From Prevotellaceae bacterium UBA711 (lineage in GTDB: Bacteria > Bacteroidota > Bacteroidia > Bacteroidales > Bacteroidaceae), in contig DBLZ01000049.1 of NCBI GenBank assembly GCA_002297545.1, positions 1 to 35,315 on the forward strand: a DNA stretch of 35,315 nt, in the 5' to 3' direction. How positions within the stretch are numbered: position 1 is the first letter of the stretch; each line of letters opens with the position of its first letter. A model generated the notes under the pieces. That model searched no databases, had not been told where the DNA came from, and worked only from the letters and a program-made list of their open reading frames with translations. The position numbers were made by a program, and so were the translations under genes. Of the stretch, positions 24,262-32,979 are shown one piece after another.

Positions 24262-27200
24262 ATGACAAAACTTACCCTATGCTTATTGGCTTGTTGTTCT
24301 GTGGCGGCAAGCGCGTGGGCTCAGGATGTCCCCGTCAATCGGGAGAAGTATCCTGACTATGTAGATCCGGCGAAAGCCTATACTCCAGAGCCTCGTCTGA
24401 TGAAGTATGTGCAGATGCAGGGCGAAGCTCAAGGCCGCAAGGCTATGCGCCAGGCTGCGGCCAACGAATTGCCCGATCATTGGAACAATGCTGACACCAA
24501 GTACTTTCCGCCTGTGTTCAATCAGGCCGGCGGTTCTTGCGGTAGCGCCAGCCGTATCGGCTACATGTTCACACACGAGATAAACGCTCTGCGCGACGTC
24601 AGTGGCAAACTGCCAGAGAACCAGTATCCCACCCACTTTGTATGGCTCTTTACCAGTGGCAACGATGGCAAAGACCAGTTTGTGGAGTATATCGGCGTGC
24701 CCAACTCTGTAGTATATGGCGGTCGAACCTATAGTGAGCTATTCGGTTACCAGGAGGAGACCAACAACGATTTCGGCTGGATGACCGGATATGATAAGTG
24801 GAAGCACGCCATCGGTAACCGTATGTTGCGTCCTACCGGCAATCCTCTGACCGTGGATACCGAGGAAGGCCGCTTGGCAGCCAAGGCTTGGCTATATAAC
24901 CATGCCGGTGACCCGGACTTCAAGGCCGGCGGTCTGATAGGTCTGGGTGTGGCTTCCGGCGGTAACTGGCAGCGCATTCCCAAGACCGCAGCCAATGATG
25001 CTGCCGGTGTCACCAATATGTACTATGTCTATCGCTGGGGTACCTCGGTGGATCATGCTGTTACGATGGTCGGGTGGGACGATCGTATCGAGTTTGACCT
25101 GGACGGCAATGGCGTTGCCGGTGAGGTCAGCAAGGACGAGAAAGGCGCATGGATTATCGTGAACAGCTGGGGTGGCTGGTGCAACGATGGTTTCATCTAT
25201 TGCCCTTATAAGTATGCCGGTCCCGTGAGCGACCCCGAGACAGGCAACATGCGTGGCGGTTACTGGAGTGGCGAGTTGTACCATGCCCGCAAGAATTTCC
25301 GTCCCCTGCGTGCCATCAAGGTGAAGATGGACTACAGCCATCGTAGTGAACTGCTTCTGCAGGTAGGTGTCAGCACCGATCTGAATGCCACAGAGCCAGA
25401 GAGCATCACCGATCTGCATCACTTCCGCTATGCCGGTGACGGTGCCAACGGCAATGCTAACCCGGCTCCTGCCACTCCCATGCTTGGCAAATGGCAGGGC
25501 AAGTTGAACCATGACCCAATGGAGTTCATGTATGACTTGACCGACTTCAGCGCCGGCTTTGATCAGAACAAGCCTCTGAAGTACTTCTTCATCATCAACC
25601 GCAAGAACGAGACCAGCCTGGGTAGCGGTAATGTGTACGAGGCTGCCATCGTAGATATGGACCAGGATCAGGAGGGCGTGGAGAGCGACTTTGATCTGGG
25701 GGGCGAGAAGTTCGAGATTACCCAAAGCGGCAAGCGCATGATGTTCTCCGCCGTGGTGTATGGCAAGGGCTACAACTGCGTGAACAATCTGATGCTGTCC
25801 GACGGCACCCTCACATGGTCGGAGCCTAACAAGGGCAGTTACAAGGTCGTCTCCTATAATATATATAAGGATGGTGTCAAGGTGGGCAACACTCAGGAGT
25901 TGAGCTACGCCGTAGACGGTGGCCGTGTATACGCTGTTACTGCCGTGTACGAGGACGGTAACGAGAGCGAAAAGGTTAGCTGTGTGGCTTCTACCGTGCA
26001 GAACAAGGTGGCTGTGAACGTTGAGGAGGGTGGCTTCGTCATTCCTGAGGTGTTCAAGAGCAACTACAACGAGTGCACCATAGAGTTCTGGATCAAGCCC
26101 TCACGTATGGTCAACTGGAATAACCAGGCCGGCCCCGGTTGGGGTACGTATCTGCAGCACTTCAATAGCGACGGTACCTTTACCTGCGGATGGAATACCA
26201 ATGCCCGCATCAATTCCACCGAGAAATTAACACTGGATACGTGGCAGCATGTTGCCATCGTGGTCAATGGCAACAGGATGACATTGTACAAGAATGCCAG
26301 GGCTGTGGGTTCCGTTACTTCCAGCAGCTATAGCGGTCTTGGTGGTTTCGGCGACTTTGTCTTCCGCTATGCCGATGCCGGTACATGGCAGAATGCCCAA
26401 TACGACGAGATTCGCATCTGGAGCACCGCACGTACGGCCAATCAGATCAAGGGCTCTTCTCTTACGACCAGACGTCAGGAGTTCTATGGCGACGTACTGC
26501 CTCAGGGCTTGGTCGCTTACTATAAGGGTGATACCTTCCTGGGCGAGGACGGCACCTATTACATGCGTGAATGCGTGAACGGTTATCATGCTCCCATCTA
26601 CAGAGTTTCCGGTGATCCTCAGGTAGAGTCTACCATCGCATTGCAGAATACTTCTCTGCCTGCTACAGTCAAGGTTGACGTTCCCGAGACCGTTTATGCT
26701 GGAATGCCCGTTACCTTGACCGCCACCCGTGGTGATGCCATCAACAGCCTGTCATGGAGCATTCCCGTATGTGGTATAGAGGACAAGCACATCATATCTC
26801 CCACAGTGGTCTTTGCTGAGGCAGGCACATACACGGTGACAGTGAAGGGCATGGCCTACAATGGCAAGGAGTACAGCGACGAGGTGCAGCTGGAGGTTAA
26901 GGCAGCTCCCGAACTGGATGCCACATTCTCATTCAATACCGAGTCTATCCCCTGTGGCGAGCATCTGAGCATGCATGCCAACAAGTATACGGAATCTTGC
27001 AGCTATGAATGGACATTGCCCGGTGCCACAGTGGAGAAGGTAGTGGGTGCCAAGGCCGGTGCAACATACGAAACGGCCGGTGACCATACCGTGACACTGA
27101 CCGTTACGGCAGCCGATGGCCGCGTAGCTTCAAGCACACAGACCATATACGTCACCAACGTGGCTCCCAAGGCCGACTTCTATGTTAACGAGCCCGTTGT

Positions 27201-28248
27201 GCTTAAGGGCACTCCTATCAGCCTGCACAGCACGGCACGCTTCACACCCACTTCTTACAGCTGGGTACTGAAAGGCCAGGCACAGAAGACCACCATCAAC
27301 GAAGCTCAGCCCGTACAGACATGGACACCTCAGTATCCCGGTCGCTACGATGTGACCTTGAATGTTGCCAACGCTGTGGGCGACGATGCCATCACCAAGA
27401 AGCGTGCCTTGATCGTCACCAATGCCGAGTCCGGCAGCGGCCTGAACTTCTCGCAGCCAGGTGCCAAGGTTACTATCCCCAACAGCAACGAGATAAATGC
27501 GTTCACCATAGACTTCTGGGCCAACCCCGCCAGTCTGACACCGAGTTGCTGGGGCATAGGCCAGGACGAGAACACCCTGCTCCTAAAGGTTAACGACATG
27601 GGTGTGATGACAGTCTACATCCGAGGCAAGTACTATACCTCTCCCGAGGGCTATGTGGAGGCCGGTTCATGGAATCACTATTCTGTCAGTCGCAATGCCT
27701 TTGGTAACCGTACGCTCACTTTCATGCGCAATGGTGAGATCATATCCACCGTGCGTAGCGTCACCAGCAATAAGGTCGCTGCCGAGAACATGCCCACCAT
27801 CACTTTGGGCGTTGAAGGCGCTCCCCTCAATGGTGGCATCGACGAGTTCCGTTTCTGGACGGGCGACCATGCCAGCAAGATGAAGGAGATATGCAATCAG
27901 CCAATGGAGAATCCCGGGGAACAGATAGGTTTGCAGGTTTACTATGACTTCAATCAGAGCAGTGGCAACGTGATAGACCGCTCCGGCAATGGCAACGACG
28001 GCGTTCGCACCGGCTTCGGCCCCGACGGCGATGCATGGGGTGCGTCAAAGGGTGTATTCTCACTCTACTTCGGTGACAAGCAGGAGGATGACGTCATTAC
28101 CGGTGTGGACGATGTTCTCTCCACCGAGCCTGTTGCTGCCGGCCGCAATGGTGTCTACACCCTCTCCGGTCAGTACGTAGGCCGCACTATCAAGGGTCTG
28201 CCCGCAGGTCTCTACATCATTGATGGCAAGAAGGTGGCTGTGAAGTAA
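24262..28248 (+). CDS. Large secreted papain-like protein with LamG and PKD domains and a type IX sorting tail (copy 2)
   Basis: This 1,328-residue protein is collinear with the product at 15377 and by eye identical at most positions. The signal peptide ends in SAWAQ (about 21). The papain-like domain shows Gln88 and Cys93 in FNQAGGSCGSASR, His265 in SVDHAVTMVGWDD and Asn301 in IIVNSWGGWC. It then has an FN3-like stretch, a LamG-like domain (about 591-775), three PKD-like domains (about 793-1050), a second LamG-like domain (1055-1225) and the sorting tail (about 1280-1328, YTLSGQYVGR to YIIDGKKVAVK). Unlike copy 1 it has Ser97 where copy 1 has Cys99. It has its own promoter and leader hairpins. 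It is probably a surface or released cysteine protease; activity is inferred from intact catalytic residues. Confidence 0.88.
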   Translation: MTKLTLCLLACCSVAASAWAQDVPVNREKYPDYVDPAKAYTPEPRLMKYVQMQGEAQGRKAMRQAAANELPDHWNNADTKYFPPVFNQAGGSCGSASRIGYMFTHEINALRDVSGKLPENQYPTHFVWLFTSGNDGKDQFVEYIGVPNSVVYGGRTYSELFGYQEETNNDFGWMTGYDKWKHAIGNRMLRPTGNPLTVDTEEGRLAAKAWLYNHAGDPDFKAGGLIGLGVASGGNWQRIPKTAANDAAGVTNMYYVYRWGTSVDHAVTMVGWDDRIEFDLDGNGVAGEVSKDEKGAWIIVNSWGGWCNDGFIYCPYKYAGPVSDPETGNMRGGYWSGELYHARKNFRPLRAIKVKMDYSHRSELLLQVGVSTDLNATEPESITDLHHFRYAGDGANGNANPAPATPMLGKWQGKLNHDPMEFMYDLTDFSAGFDQNKPLKYFFIINRKNETSLGSGNVYEAAIVDMDQDQEGVESDFDLGGEKFEITQSGKRMMFSAVVYGKGYNCVNNLMLSDGTLTWSEPNKGSYKVVSYNIYKDGVKVGNTQELSYAVDGGRVYAVTAVYEDGNESEKVSCVASTVQNKVAVNVEEGGFVIPEVFKSNYNECTIEFWIKPSRMVNWNNQAGPGWGTYLQHFNSDGTFTCGWNTNARINSTEKLTLDTWQHVAIVVNGNRMTLYKNARAVGSVTSSSYSGLGGFGDFVFRYADAGTWQNAQYDEIRIWSTARTANQIKGSSLTTRRQEFYGDVLPQGLVAYYKGDTFLGEDGTYYMRECVNGYHAPIYRVSGDPQVESTIALQNTSLPATVKVDVPETVYAGMPVTLTATRGDAINSLSWSIPVCGIEDKHIISPTVVFAEAGTYTVTVKGMAYNGKEYSDEVQLEVKAAPELDATFSFNTESIPCGEHLSMHANKYTESCSYEWTLPGATVEKVVGAKAGATYETAGDHTVTLTVTAADGRVASSTQTIYVTNVAPKADFYVNEPVVLKGTPISLHSTARFTPTSYSWVLKGQAQKTTINEAQPVQTWTPQYPGRYDVTLNVANAVGDDAITKKRALIVTNAESGSGLNFSQPGAKVTIPNSNEINAFTIDFWANPASLTPSCWGIGQDENTLLLKVNDMGVMTVYIRGKYYTSPEGYVEAGSWNHYSVSRNAFGNRTLTFMRNGEIISTVRSVTSNKVAAENMPTITLGVEGAPLNGGIDEFRFWTGDHASKMKEICNQPMENPGEQIGLQVYYDFNQSSGNVIDRSGNGNDGVRTGFGPDGDAWGASKGVFSLYFGDKQEDDVITGVDDVLSTEPVAAGRNGVYTLSGQYVGRTIKGLPAGLYIIDGKKVAVK

Positions 28249-28264
28249 CACGCAACTGATGAAA

Positions 28265-28306
28265 CGGCACCGGCTGCCTGCGCATGATGACAGGCAACCG
28301 GTGCCG
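28265..28306 (+). terminator. 16-bp hairpin after papain-like copy 2
   Basis: CGGCACCGGCTGCCTG (28265-28280) pairs with CAGGCAACCGGTGCCG (28291-28306) with one G-T type mismatch and a ten-base loop. It starts 17 bases after the stop codon. There is no T-run. Confidence 0.6.
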
Positions 28307-28312
28307 GACCAA

Positions 28313-28364
28313 ATACAATCGTCCCGGCATGGAGCAACGGTGCTCTGTGCCGGGACGATTGTAT
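28313..28364. terminator. 17-bp hairpin, related to the one after copy 1
   Basis: The arms 28313-28329 and 28348-28364 pair perfectly over 17 positions. The 18-base loop folds further through GAGCA (28332-28336) and TGCTC (28341-28345). It lies between convergent genes and may terminate both. The CCGGCATGGAG and GCTCT elements and the loop length match the hairpin at 19407-19448. Confidence 0.7.
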
Positions 28365-28404
28365 GTCAGGGGTAGGGGAGTCTTTGGCAGGACTTTGTGG
28401 TGGG

Positions 28405-29160
28405 TTAAATATCCAGCACCAATTCCACGGGACAGTGGTCGCTGCCGAAGATTTCGGTGTGTATGTCGGCGGAGACGATGTTTGGCCGTAGGCTGTCCGA
28501 CGTAATGAAGTAATCTATACGCCAGCCCGTGTTCTTCTCGCGCGAGCGGAAACGATAGCTCCACCAGGAGTAGACATCCGTGACATCGGGGTGCAGGAAG
28601 CGGTAGGTGTCGGTGAAACCGTTCGAGAGCAGAGCTGTCATGCACGAGCGTTCCTCGTCGGTGAATCCTGCGTTCATGCGGTTGGTCTTGGGATTCTTCA
28701 GGTCTATCTCCTGGTGTGCCACGTTCAGGTCGCCGCAGTAGACGACGGGCTTGTGGGCATCGAGACGTACGAGATAGTTGCGTAGCGCCTCCTCCCACTG
28801 CATGCGGTATTCCAGGCGTTTCAGTCCCTCCTGCGAGTTTGGTGTGTAGCAGCATACCAGATAGTAACGTTCCATTTCCAATGTGATGAGGCGTCCCTCA
28901 TTGTCGTGTTCTGCCATGCCCAGGCCGTAGGTGACGGCTAGTGGCGTGTGGCGTGTGAAGACGGCCGTGCCGCTGTAACCTTTCTTCTCGGCATAGTTCC
29001 AGTAGGCCGTGTACCCGGGAATGTCCAGGTCGAGCTGTCCCTCCTGTAATTTCGTTTCTTGCAGGCAGAAGAAATCGGCGTCGAGACTGTCGAATGCCTC
29101 GCGGAAGTTCTTGCCCACCACGGCACGGAGGCCGTTGACGTTCCAGCTGATGAATTTCAT
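28405..29160 (-). CDS. xth: Exodeoxyribonuclease III / AP endonuclease
   Basis: This 251-residue protein is a base-excision repair nuclease that cuts at abasic sites and digests 3' ends, using Mg2+. The catalytic residues of the exonuclease III family are in place: Asn7 in SWNVNGLRA, Glu35 in CLQETKL, Tyr105 in CCYTPNS, Asp144 and Asn146 in YCGDLNVAHQEIDL, and Asp241-His242 in GSDHCPVEL. NTGWRIDYF is also typical. The length is normal. The start codon overlaps the stop of the phosphopantetheinyl transferase gene by four bases, so it is the last gene of the MATE operon and probably translationally coupled. Confidence 0.95.
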   Translation of the reverse strand: MKFISWNVNGLRAVVGKNFREAFDSLDADFFCLQETKLQEGQLDLDIPGYTAYWNYAEKKGYSGTAVFTRHTPLAVTYGLGMAEHDNEGRLITLEMERYYLVCCYTPNSQEGLKRLEYRMQWEEALRNYLVRLDAHKPVVYCGDLNVAHQEIDLKNPKTNRMNAGFTDEERSCMTALLSNGFTDTYRFLHPDVTDVYSWWSYRFRSREKNTGWRIDYFITSDSLRPNIVSADIHTEIFGSDHCPVELVLDI

Positions 29161-29747
29161 TTGCTTGTGCGGTATTGTGCTATGGAGAAGACATAGCCTC
29201 GTTCTGGCCGCTCCTCCGTGGTGAATGATATGTCGATGGTGTTGGCCGGCAGCAACAGGTCGGGTATGCTTTCCTGCAGTCCGGTGCCACGCAGCTTAAC
29301 AAGTGCTTCCTTCATTGTCCACAGGCGGAAGAATGTGTGTTTGCCGGAGCCTGCTATCTGCCGCTGTTCCTCATTGTTCATCGTGTAGCTGACAAGGGAA
29401 TCGCTTGTCTTGCGCTCCAGGCTTTCGATGTCTATGCCGACGGGGCTGTCCGATACGGCGCAGACTACCGCCGTGCGGCAATGGCTGAGATTGAAGTGTA
29501 TATGCGGATACTTTGCCAAGGCAGGCTTGCCATGCTCGCCTATGACGAAGGTCGGTTGGTCGGCAATGCCATATTCCTCTCTCAGGGCACGGCACAGCAA
29601 CAGGTATGCCAAGACGCAGTTGCGCTTTCCCTCGTCGAAGGCGTATTCCATGGCCTGCTTGCGCCTCCACGGTGGCAGGGCTCGCAGGTCGCGCTCCAAA
29701 GCCTCCGATGGGTATGCCGTCAGTCCGTCTTGTACGAGAACCTTCAT
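29157..29747 (-). CDS. 4'-phosphopantetheinyl transferase (Sfp-type)
   Basis: The start at 29747 gives a 196-residue protein. The open frame continues far upstream to 30605, but that part is out-of-frame sequence of the MATE gene. The enzyme moves phosphopantetheine from CoA to a serine on an acyl, peptidyl or aryl carrier protein. Signature motifs are FNLSHCRTAVVCAVS (86-100), VGIDIESLER with the metal ligands Asp106 and Glu108, and RLWTMKEALVKLRG with Glu147 and Lys151. It is an Sfp/Gsp-type rather than AcpS-type enzyme, but shorter than Sfp. The MATE stop lies 11 bases upstream and xth overlaps downstream. No carrier protein or synthase is in the window, so its partner may be fatty-acid ACP or an aryl-polyene system elsewhere. 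Confidence 0.88.
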   Translation of the reverse strand: MKVLVQDGLTAYPSEALERDLRALPPWRRKQAMEYAFDEGKRNCVLAYLLLCRALREEYGIADQPTFVIGEHGKPALAKYPHIHFNLSHCRTAVVCAVSDSPVGIDIESLERKTSDSLVSYTMNNEEQRQIAGSGKHTFFRLWTMKEALVKLRGTGLQESIPDLLLPANTIDISFTTEERPERGYVFSIAQYRTSK

Positions 29748-29758
29748 GCACTTCCTCC

Positions 29759-31123
29759 TCAACCGTGTATCCCGGCTGTCTCCTTGGCCCGGATATGCCT
29801 TATCTCCCACCATAGCATACTGATGGCTATGATGCAGCTGATGCTGTCTGCCACGGGCAGACTGTACCATGCACCGTCCAGCCCGAAATATCCGGGCAGG
29901 ATGATGAGGCACGGTATAAGGAAGATCAACTGGCGGCTGGTGCTTAGAAATATGCTCTTGCCTGCGTGGCCTATGCTCTGGAAGAAGTTGCCTATCACCA
30001 TCTGCCCGCCCACCAGCGGAAAGACACTGACGCAGATACGGAAGCCGTGCGAGGCCATGGCAATGATCTTTTCGTCGGAGGTGAAGATGTGTGCCGGCAC
30101 TTCGGGAATGAACTCGCCTATGAGGAAACCGCATGTGGTCACCACCGTGGCGCATGCCATGGTGTAGCGCAACACCTGCCATACGCGGTCGTTGTGGTGT
30201 GCGCCCCAGTTGTAGCCCGCTATGGGCTGCATGCCTTGGTTCAGGCCCATCACTATCATCAGGAAGCAGAACACCACACTGTTCACTATGCCGTAGGCTG
30301 TCAGGGCATCGTCTCCGCCGTACTGCTGCATGCTGCGGTTGATGAGCAACACCACCAGGCAGGCGCAACTGTTCATCAGGAACGGAGCCATGCCTATGGC
30401 CATCGTCTGTCGCACGATATTCAGACGGAGGCGATAGATGCCACGCTTTAGGTGCAGCAACTCGTCCTTGCGGCTGAACAGAAACAGGATGGCGGCCAGC
30501 GTCACCGTCTGTGATATTATCGTGGCAATGGCCGCACCTTTTATGCCCATCTCCATGACTATGATGAAGATGGGATCCAGCAGTCCGTTGACCAGGATAC
30601 CGCACACGGTCAGCAGCATGGCCGTGATGGGGTGGCCGGCGGCTCGCATGATGGCATTCAGCCCCAGGTAACTATGGGATATGACGTTGAACAGCAGGAT
30701 TATCTGCATGTATTCGCGGGCGTAGGGCAGGGTGGCCTCCGAGGCGCCGAAAACCAGCAGTATGGGGTCCAGATAGGCCAGGCACACGATGGTGAATATG
30801 ATGCCCAGGATGAGGTTCAACGTGATGGCGTTGCCCAGCACGTTCTGTGCCGTGGCATAGTCCTTCTGCCCCAGGCGTACGCTTATGACCGTGCAGGCAC
30901 CCACGCCCACCATGGCGCCAAAGGCGGCACCAAGGTTCATGAAGGGGAACGTGGCCGTGAGGCCACCCAATGCAAGTGTTCCCACGTAGTGCCCTATGAA
31001 TGCCCTGTCCACTATGTTGTACAACGAACTGGCCAGCATCGCCGCTATGGCCGGCAGCGCATAGCTCATCAGTAGCTTGCTTATGGGTCTTTCGCCCAAT
31101 TCTGTAGGTACTCTTTGTTTCAT
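29759..31123 (-). CDS. MATE-family multidrug/sodium antiporter
   Basis: This is a membrane protein of about 454 residues with some twelve hydrophobic segments in two related halves, as in MATE exporters (NorM/MepA-like). The N-terminus ELGERPISKLLMSYALPAIAAMLASSLYNIVDRAFIG is characteristic, and MRAAGHP and GLNQGMQPIAGYNWGA are typical loop motifs. It probably exports cationic compounds using a sodium or proton gradient. ATG codons at 31132 and 31159 are also possible starts; 31123 (MKQRVPTELGE) fits family N-termini best. A TAnnTTTG match at 31133-31140 would leave almost no leader before it. First gene of a three-gene operon with the phosphopantetheinyl transferase and xth. Confidence 0.92.
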   Translation of the reverse strand: MKQRVPTELGERPISKLLMSYALPAIAAMLASSLYNIVDRAFIGHYVGTLALGGLTATFPFMNLGAAFGAMVGVGACTVISVRLGQKDYATAQNVLGNAITLNLILGIIFTIVCLAYLDPILLVFGASEATLPYAREYMQIILLFNVISHSYLGLNAIMRAAGHPITAMLLTVCGILVNGLLDPIFIIVMEMGIKGAAIATIISQTVTLAAILFLFSRKDELLHLKRGIYRLRLNIVRQTMAIGMAPFLMNSCACLVVLLINRSMQQYGGDDALTAYGIVNSVVFCFLMIVMGLNQGMQPIAGYNWGAHHNDRVWQVLRYTMACATVVTTCGFLIGEFIPEVPAHIFTSDEKIIAMASHGFRICVSVFPLVGGQMVIGNFFQSIGHAGKSIFLSTSRQLIFLIPCLIILPGYFGLDGAWYSLPVADSISCIIAISMLWWEIRHIRAKETAGIHG

Positions 31124-31132
31124 ATCAAGCAT

Positions 31133-31140
31133 CAAAGGTA
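31133..31140 (-). promoter_or_regulatory. Possible -7 element of the MATE operon
   Basis: Read on the minus strand this is TACCTTTG, matching TAnnTTTG. The start codon at 31123 lies only ten bases downstream, so the transcript would be nearly leaderless. A TTTG at the normal -33 distance is absent, so the element may be fortuitous. Confidence 0.4.
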
Positions 31141-31246
31141 CTATAAAAACGGCAAACACGCCTATATAATAAGGAATAAGACGCCCTTTAGCGTGTTCCG
31201 TGGCAAAATAGTACGCCCGAGGCTTCCGTCATTCGTGGATTATTGC

Positions 31247-31254
31247 TAACTTTG
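31247..31254 (+). promoter_or_regulatory. Promoter -7 element of the methylmalonyl-CoA decarboxylase operon
   Basis: TAACTTTG is a TAnnTTTG match, implying a leader of about 130 bases before mmdA. No good -33 element was found at the usual spacing. Confidence 0.55.
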
Positions 31255-31325
31255 CAGGCAAACGCGCGTGTTCGCCTCCGGCCAATGTATGGAAAGAGGG
31301 CGGCAGGCGTGCTTGTTGTCGTGTG

Positions 31326-31343
31326 CCGGCATGGAGATGCCGG
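31326..31343 (+). promoter_or_regulatory. Hairpin in the mmdA leader
   Basis: CCGGCAT (31326-31332) and ATGCCGG (31337-31343) form a perfect seven-bp stem with a GGAG loop, 47 bases before the start codon. It shares the string CCGGCATGGAG with the hairpins after the two papain-like genes. The function is unknown. Confidence 0.45.
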
Positions 31344-31390
31344 ACCGGCGGCGTGGATACTAATACACAAAAACTTCATTCAATAACACA

Positions 31391-32962
31391 ATGAGCAACC
31401 AAGCAGAAAAGATCAAGGAGTTGATGGAACTCCGCGAGAAGGCTCGCATCGGCGGCGGCGAAAAGGCCATTGCCAAGCAGCACGAGAAAGGCAAGTTGAC
31501 AGCACGTGAGCGCATAGCCCTGTTGCTGGACGAAGGCAGCTTCGAGGAAATGGACATGTTCGTGCAGCATCGCTGCTCCAACTTCGGCATGGAGAAGAAG
31601 CACTATCTGGGCGACGGCGTAGTTACCGGCAGCGGTACCATAGACGGTCGTCTGGTGTATGTCTTTGCACAGGACTTCACCGTCAGTGCAGGTTCACTGT
31701 CCGAGATGCTGGCCAGCAAAATTTGCAAGGTCATGGACATGGCCATGAAGGTGGGCGCACCCGTTATCGGTCTGAACGACTCAGGCGGCGCACGTCTGCA
31801 GGAGGGCATCAATGCCTTGGCCGGTTATGCCGAGATCTTCCAGCGCAACATCATGGCCTCTGGCGTGGTACCTCAGATCAGCGCCATCATGGGCCCCTGT
31901 GCCGGTGGTGCCGTGTATAGCCCCGCACTGACCGACTTCACTCTGATGGTGGAGAACACCTCCTATATGTTCCTCACCGGCCCCGGCCCCGTCAAGGCTG
32001 TGCTGGGCGAGGTTGTTACCCAGGAGCAACTGGGCGGTGCCAGCGTGCATGCCACCAAGAGCGGTGTGACACATTTCACGGCAGCCAGCGAGGAAGAGGC
32101 CATCGCCATGATCAAGACCCTGATGAGCTATATTCCTCAGAACAACCTGGAGAAGACTCCCCGCAAGGCCTGCACCGACCCAATCGGCCGCATGGAGGAC
32201 TACCTCAACGACATCATTCCCGACAACCCCAACATGCCCTACGACATGTACCAGGTCATTGCCGGCATCGTGGACAACGGCGAGTTCTTTGAGGTGCAGC
32301 CCAACTATGCCAAGAACCTGATCATCGGCTTCGCACGCTTCAACGGTCAGTCTGTGGGCATCGTGGCCAACCAGCCCAAGCAGCTGGCCGGTGTGCTGGA
32401 CTGCAACAGCAGCCGCAAGGGTGCACGCTTCGTACGCTTCTGCGACGCTTTCAATATCCCCATCGTCACCCTCGTGGACGTTCCCGGCTTCCTGCCCGGC
32501 ACAGCCCAGGAGTACAATGCCGTCATCCTGCATGGCGCCAAGTTGCTCTATGCCTACGGCGAGGCCACTGTGCCCAAGGTTACCGTCACTCTGCGTAAGA
32601 GCTACGGCGGCAGCCACATCGTGATGAGCTGTAAGCAGTTGCGTGGCGACATCAACTATGCATGGCCTTCTTCCGAGATTGCCGTCATGGGTGCCAGCGG
32701 TGCGGCCAGCGTGCTCTATGCCAAGGATGCCAAGGCCCTGAAGGAAGAGGGCAAGGTAGAGGAAGCCAAGGCATACATCAAGGAGAAGGAGGAGGAGTAC
32801 ACCAAGCTCTTCGCCAACCCCTACCAGGCTGCCAAGTATGGATACATCGACGATGTCATCGAGCCCCGCAACACCCGCTTCCGCATCATCCGTGCCTTGG
32901 CACAGTTGGAGAACAAGAAGCTCACCAACCCCGCCAAGAAGCATGGCAACATACCCCTGTAA
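31391..32962 (+). CDS. mmdA: Methylmalonyl-CoA decarboxylase carboxyltransferase subunit (propionyl-CoA carboxylase beta type)
   Basis: This 523-residue cytoplasmic subunit moves the carboxyl group from methylmalonyl-CoA to biotin on the carrier subunit, the first step of decarboxylation coupled to sodium export. The N-terminal crotonase-fold half contains KGKLTARERIALLLDEGSF, SGGARLQEGI and GPCAGGAVYSPALTDF. The C-terminal half contains VDVPGFLPGTAQEYNAVILHGAKLLYAY and RKSYGGSHIVM. The length is normal for acyl-CoA carboxylase beta subunits. The downstream oadG, biotin carrier and oadB genes, and the absence of a biotin carboxylase gene, favour a sodium-pumping decarboxylase over propionyl-CoA carboxylase. 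The gap to oadG is 17 bases. Confidence 0.93.
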   Translation: MSNQAEKIKELMELREKARIGGGEKAIAKQHEKGKLTARERIALLLDEGSFEEMDMFVQHRCSNFGMEKKHYLGDGVVTGSGTIDGRLVYVFAQDFTVSAGSLSEMLASKICKVMDMAMKVGAPVIGLNDSGGARLQEGINALAGYAEIFQRNIMASGVVPQISAIMGPCAGGAVYSPALTDFTLMVENTSYMFLTGPGPVKAVLGEVVTQEQLGGASVHATKSGVTHFTAASEEEAIAMIKTLMSYIPQNNLEKTPRKACTDPIGRMEDYLNDIIPDNPNMPYDMYQVIAGIVDNGEFFEVQPNYAKNLIIGFARFNGQSVGIVANQPKQLAGVLDCNSSRKGARFVRFCDAFNIPIVTLVDVPGFLPGTAQEYNAVILHGAKLLYAYGEATVPKVTVTLRKSYGGSHIVMSCKQLRGDINYAWPSSEIAVMGASGAASVLYAKDAKALKEEGKVEEAKAYIKEKEEEYTKLFANPYQAAKYGYIDDVIEPRNTRFRIIRALAQLENKKLTNPAKKHGNIPL

Positions 32963-32979
32963 CCAAAACATAGCGCTAT

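Noticed and set aside
29748..30605. N-terminal extension of the phosphopantetheinyl transferase frame
   Set aside because: This part is out-of-frame translation of the MATE gene; family similarity begins at the ATG at 29747.
31255..31390. Cobalamin riboswitch before the methylmalonyl-CoA decarboxylase operon
   Set aside because: No B12-box-like sequence was found in the leader; only a simple seven-bp hairpin is present.
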